From JBHFEI01 sp041928815 (GTDB lineage Bacteria > Pseudomonadota > Alphaproteobacteria > Rhizobiales > Rhizobiaceae), in assembly GCF_041928815.1 (NCBI RefSeq), contig NZ_JBHFEI010000003.1, forward strand, positions 372,001-436,000: a DNA stretch of 64,000 nucleotides. The letters run 5' to 3'. The notes under the pieces are model-generated. The model saw nothing but the letters and a program-made list of their open reading frames with translations, ran no database searches and was not told the DNA's origin. Made by a program: the position numbers and the translations under genes. This document shows, one piece after another, positions 61,554-64,000 of this stretch. Numbering within the stretch: position 1 is the first letter of the stretch; every line of letters starts with the position of its first letter.

Positions 61554-62681
61554 ATGGAACTTGCACCGCAACAGGACGAGGCGCTGGCGGCGGTCTCGCG
61601 CTGGCTGAAGGAAGGCCGCTCGCCGCTCTTCCGGCTATTCGGCTATGCCGGCACCGGAAAGACGACGCTGGCGCGCTATTTCGCCGAGCATGTCGATGGC
61701 GAGGTCCTGTTCGCCGCCTTCACCGGCAAGGCGGCGCAGGTGCTGCGCTCGAAGGGCGCAACCAACGCCCGCACGATTCATTCGCTGATCTACAGGCCGC
61801 GCGGCGAGGAGGAGGTCTCCGACGAGGAGACCGGCAAGACATCGATCGCGCCGATGTTCTCCATCAACCGGCAGAGCCCGGTCGCGCGCGCCGCGCTGAT
61901 CATCGTCGACGAATGCTCGATGGTCGACGAGGCGCTCGGCAAGGACCTGATGAGCTTCGGCACGCCGATCCTCGTGCTCGGCGATCCCGGCCAGTTGCCG
62001 CCGGTCTCGGGCGGCGGCTATTTCACCGACCAGGAGCCGGATTTCCTTCTGACCGACATCCACCGGCAGGCGCGCGACAACCCGATCATCCGTCTCGCCA
62101 TGCAGGTGCGTGAGGGCGAGGAGATCCCGAAGGGCGATTTCGGCACGGTGCGCGTGATTTCGCGCGGCGACGTCGATCGCGACATGGTGCTCGCCGCCGA
62201 CCAGGTGCTGGTCGGCACCAACAAGACGCGGCGGCGCTACAATGCGCGCCTGAGGGAACTGAAGGGTTTCACCACCGACCATCCGCAGGCCGGCGACAAG
62301 CTCGTCTGCCTCAGGAACGATCCGGCCAAGGGCCTGCTCAACGGCTCGCTGTGGCAGGTGATGACCTCGTCGCGCGAGACGGTGAAGCCCGGCATCAACC
62401 TGCTCATCCGCCCCGAGGACGACGACATGGATCGCGGCGCGGCGAAGATCAAGCTCCTGAAGGCCGCCTTCGAAAATCTGGACGAAGAGATCCCCTGGTC
62501 GACGCGCAAGCGCTACGACGAATTCGACTACGGCTATGCGTTGACCGTGCACAAGGCGCAAGGGTCGCAGTGGAACGACGTGGTGTTGTTTGACGAAAGC
62601 TGGGCCTTCCGGGACATGCGCGAACGCTGGCTCTACACCGCGATCACGCGGGCGGCCGAAACGTTGACGGTGGTGCGCTGA
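61554..62681 (+). CDS. RecD/Dda-like superfamily 1 DNA helicase
   Basis: A 375-residue ATP-dependent helicase of the short RecD2/Dda type. Walker A GYAGTGKTT is near residues 29-37, motif II VDECSMVDEAL, motif III VLGDPGQLPPV, and the C-terminal UvrD-like part with ALTVHKAQGSQWNDVVLFDE and YTAITRAAETLTVV. It lacks the N-terminal domains of RecD in RecBCD. It stands alone and 61 bases after the nitrile hydratase accessory gene, with no functional link known. Confidence 0.88.
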   Translation: MELAPQQDEALAAVSRWLKEGRSPLFRLFGYAGTGKTTLARYFAEHVDGEVLFAAFTGKAAQVLRSKGATNARTIHSLIYRPRGEEEVSDEETGKTSIAPMFSINRQSPVARAALIIVDECSMVDEALGKDLMSFGTPILVLGDPGQLPPVSGGGYFTDQEPDFLLTDIHRQARDNPIIRLAMQVREGEEIPKGDFGTVRVISRGDVDRDMVLAADQVLVGTNKTRRRYNARLRELKGFTTDHPQAGDKLVCLRNDPAKGLLNGSLWQVMTSSRETVKPGINLLIRPEDDDMDRGAAKIKLLKAAFENLDEEIPWSTRKRYDEFDYGYALTVHKAQGSQWNDVVLFDESWAFRDMRERWLYTAITRAAETLTVVR

Positions 62682-62824
62682 GGCCCGCTTCGCGAAAACG
62701 TGCGAAAAGCGATTCTTAAAAAATCTCAAGCATAGGCGCGCATCCGGACGACTGCGACGCATGTCAGCTTTCGGCGGGCTCTTCGACGGGCGGTCGGCGG
62801 GCGGGCCGTTGCCGTCGCCCGCCG

Positions 62825-63505
62825 TCACTCGGCTGAGACGTGTCCGTGAAGCATCGCCTTGGCAATGGCCTGGAAGCGGTTGTGTCCGTTGAATTTCCGG
62901 ATGATGTCGGCTTCGAGCGTTGCCACCGCGGCGACGTCCATGTGCATGTCGAGGGCGATCCGGCTTGCGGCCGCGCCTTTTGCCATCATCTGGATGCAGC
63001 GGGTCTCGATCGGCGAGAGATGGACGCGCTCGCGCAGCAGGATCGGCTTGTGCTCGTCATGGGCGGCCGATTCGAGCAGCTCGGTGACGCGCTGGATCTG
63101 CCGGCAGAGCGTCGACTGCAGCGCCACCAGCTCCTTGCGATGGGCAAGCAGCGCCTCGGCAAAGAGGCGGTCCGCCTCGTCCTGGCTGTCGGCCTCGAGG
63201 AGATCGGCCATCAGTTGCTGGATGTCGGCGATCGGCATGTCGATCTCGCGGCAGCCGTTGATCACCGCCATCCGGCGGATGTCCTCGTTGCCGTAGACGC
63301 GCATCGGGCCCATGCGCTCTGCGGAAAGCAGGCCCTTCTCCTCGTAGAAATGCAGCGTGCGATGGGTGACGCCGAAGGCGTCGGCCATGTCGGCGATGCC
63401 GACCTGCCCGTCGGCGATGGTGCCGGGCAGGGGCAGGTTGGGCAGATAGCGGACCGAGCCGCGCCTGCCGCCCGGCGGTCTTTTAGCCTGCAAGTGGTCT
63501 GTCAT
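62825..63505 (-). CDS. MerR-family regulator with LuxR-like C-terminal HTH
   Basis: A 226-residue transcription regulator. Start ATG 63505 (MTDHLQAKRPP) after GGAGA; GTG 63529 would add eight residues. Residues about 34-100 are a MerR DNA-binding domain (VGIADMADAFGVTHRTLHFY, EEKGLL, MRVYGNEDIRRM), then a helical dimerisation stretch to about 155. Residues 163-220 look like a LuxR/GerE helix-turn-helix (LSPIETRCIQMMAKG...RKFNGHNRFQAIAKA). No effector-binding cysteines of the metal-sensing MerR type are obvious. No target gene is adjacent; a 9-base hairpin overlaps its stop end (62795-62824). Confidence 0.8.
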   Translation of the reverse strand: MTDHLQAKRPPGGRRGSVRYLPNLPLPGTIADGQVGIADMADAFGVTHRTLHFYEEKGLLSAERMGPMRVYGNEDIRRMAVINGCREIDMPIADIQQLMADLLEADSQDEADRLFAEALLAHRKELVALQSTLCRQIQRVTELLESAAHDEHKPILLRERVHLSPIETRCIQMMAKGAAASRIALDMHMDVAAVATLEADIIRKFNGHNRFQAIAKAMLHGHVSAE

Positions 63506-63788
63506 CAGCAAGACGGTCTCCGTTTGCACCTTTGGCGCAGAGCGGATGTGTTTCTCGCAGTCAAACCAAGCACAGGGTCAGAATGTCGGGACGAGCCGTC
63601 CGTCTCCGTGCCGTCGCTGCCAGCAACACGATACCAATTCCTGCGCATTGTGGCAGATTATGCAAAGTTGCATCGCGGCGATAGTGTCTATTCTTACAGG
63701 TAAAATTCTGTTTTTTTAAGCAGATGCTGAATGTCTGTGCGGCGCGCGTCGGGCTGGTGTCCGTTCGGTTTTCCGGCCGATATCGACG

Positions 63789-64000
63789 TCAGTGCCTCTC
63801 GGCCGATGTCTCGTGCGCCGTGCCGAAGACGTAGAGCAGGCTTCCTGCCGTCGAGACGAAACCGACCTCTGCATCGTCGGCGAGAAGATCGCGCTGGCAT
63901 TCCTCGGCAGCGCGAAAATTCTCGCGCGTTTGCTGTGCACGATACCGGTCGGTCGCGAGCATGCAGGTCATCAGCGGCGTCGAAAGGCCGGCGGCAGTGC
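63789..64000 (-). CDS. Hypothetical protein, C-terminal part only
   Basis: An open frame on the minus strand entering from beyond the window and ending at a stop at 63789 (last residues GTAHETSAERH). About 70 codons are visible; an internal ATG at 63971 starts MTCMLATDRY. Codon use resembles the real genes, and the frame has no stop to the edge. The sequence QTRENFRAAEECQRDLLADD looks helical. I recognise no domain. It would be upstream of the MerR gene on the same strand, 283 bases apart. Confidence 0.45.
   Translation of the reverse strand, partial: TAAGLSTPLMTCMLATDRYRAQQTRENFRAAEECQRDLLADDAEVGFVSTAGSLLYVFGTAHETSAERH

Overview
The window is one contiguous piece of a high-G+C alphaproteobacterial chromosome, most likely Rhizobiaceae (Rhizobium/Agrobacterium/Shinella/Ensifer relatives). 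The evidence is a circularly permuted two-piece tmRNA encoding the tag ANDNYAEARLAA, a long FtsZ with a Pro/Gln-rich linker, an alpha-type SspB with DUF4169 and ribbon-helix-helix neighbours, and the general gene order. The genus is inference; no database search was possible. I saw no insertion sequence, prophage, CRISPR array, tRNA or rRNA. Almost everything looks like vertically inherited core genome with a few accessory genes.

Layout. 1-13 kb is the distal half of the division and cell wall (dcw) cluster: ftsW (cut by the window edge), murG-murC-murB with 4-base overlaps, an inverted MHS-family MFS transporter, then ddl-ftsQ-ftsA-ftsZ and lpxC. 13-18 kb holds bamD, recN and ligA. 18-25 kb holds a VOC protein, panC-panB (pantothenate), an AzlC/AzlD amino-acid exporter pair, an aminopeptidase P, prmA and a SCO copper chaperone. 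25-30 kb carries a chemoreceptor ending in NWEEF followed at once by a CheW, nicotinamidase, and a tandem pair of very small exported proteins of unknown function. 30-40 kb has a CreA-family protein, a UvrD/PcrA helicase, an RND efflux adaptor/pump pair and a D-lactate dehydrogenase-type flavoprotein. 39.6-45.6 kb has a 1320-residue AsmA protein, then RHH, DUF4169, sspB and ssrA on the minus strand, so the tag RNA and the adaptor that delivers tagged proteins to ClpXP are neighbours. 45.8-52.5 kb has thyA-folA, hflK-hflC, an ACT-domain protein, a DegP protease and serB. 52.5-58.3 kb has miaA (its start overlaps the divergent serB start), a HerA-type ATPase, and ilvB-ilvN behind a leader peptide and attenuator. 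58.3-64 kb has an aldo/keto reductase, a LysE exporter, a cobalt-type nitrile hydratase operon with its accessory gene, a RecD-like helicase, a MerR regulator with a LuxR-like C-terminal HTH, and a truncated hypothetical gene.

How the genes fit together. ftsW/murGCB/ddl/ftsQAZ build and divide the wall; lpxC, bamD and AsmA serve the outer membrane; hflKC and degP are membrane and periplasmic quality control; ssrA and sspB are ribosome rescue and targeted proteolysis; thyA-folA are coupled by folate; panB-panC and ilvBN draw on the same branched-chain keto-acid pool.

The observations most worth following are the unannotated ilv leader peptide (55654-55710), the tandem small exported proteins sharing a repeated GDGDYY-type motif (29273-30094), the MerR/LuxR hybrid regulator (62825-63505), the ssrA-sspB adjacency, and the NWEEF-tailed chemoreceptor.
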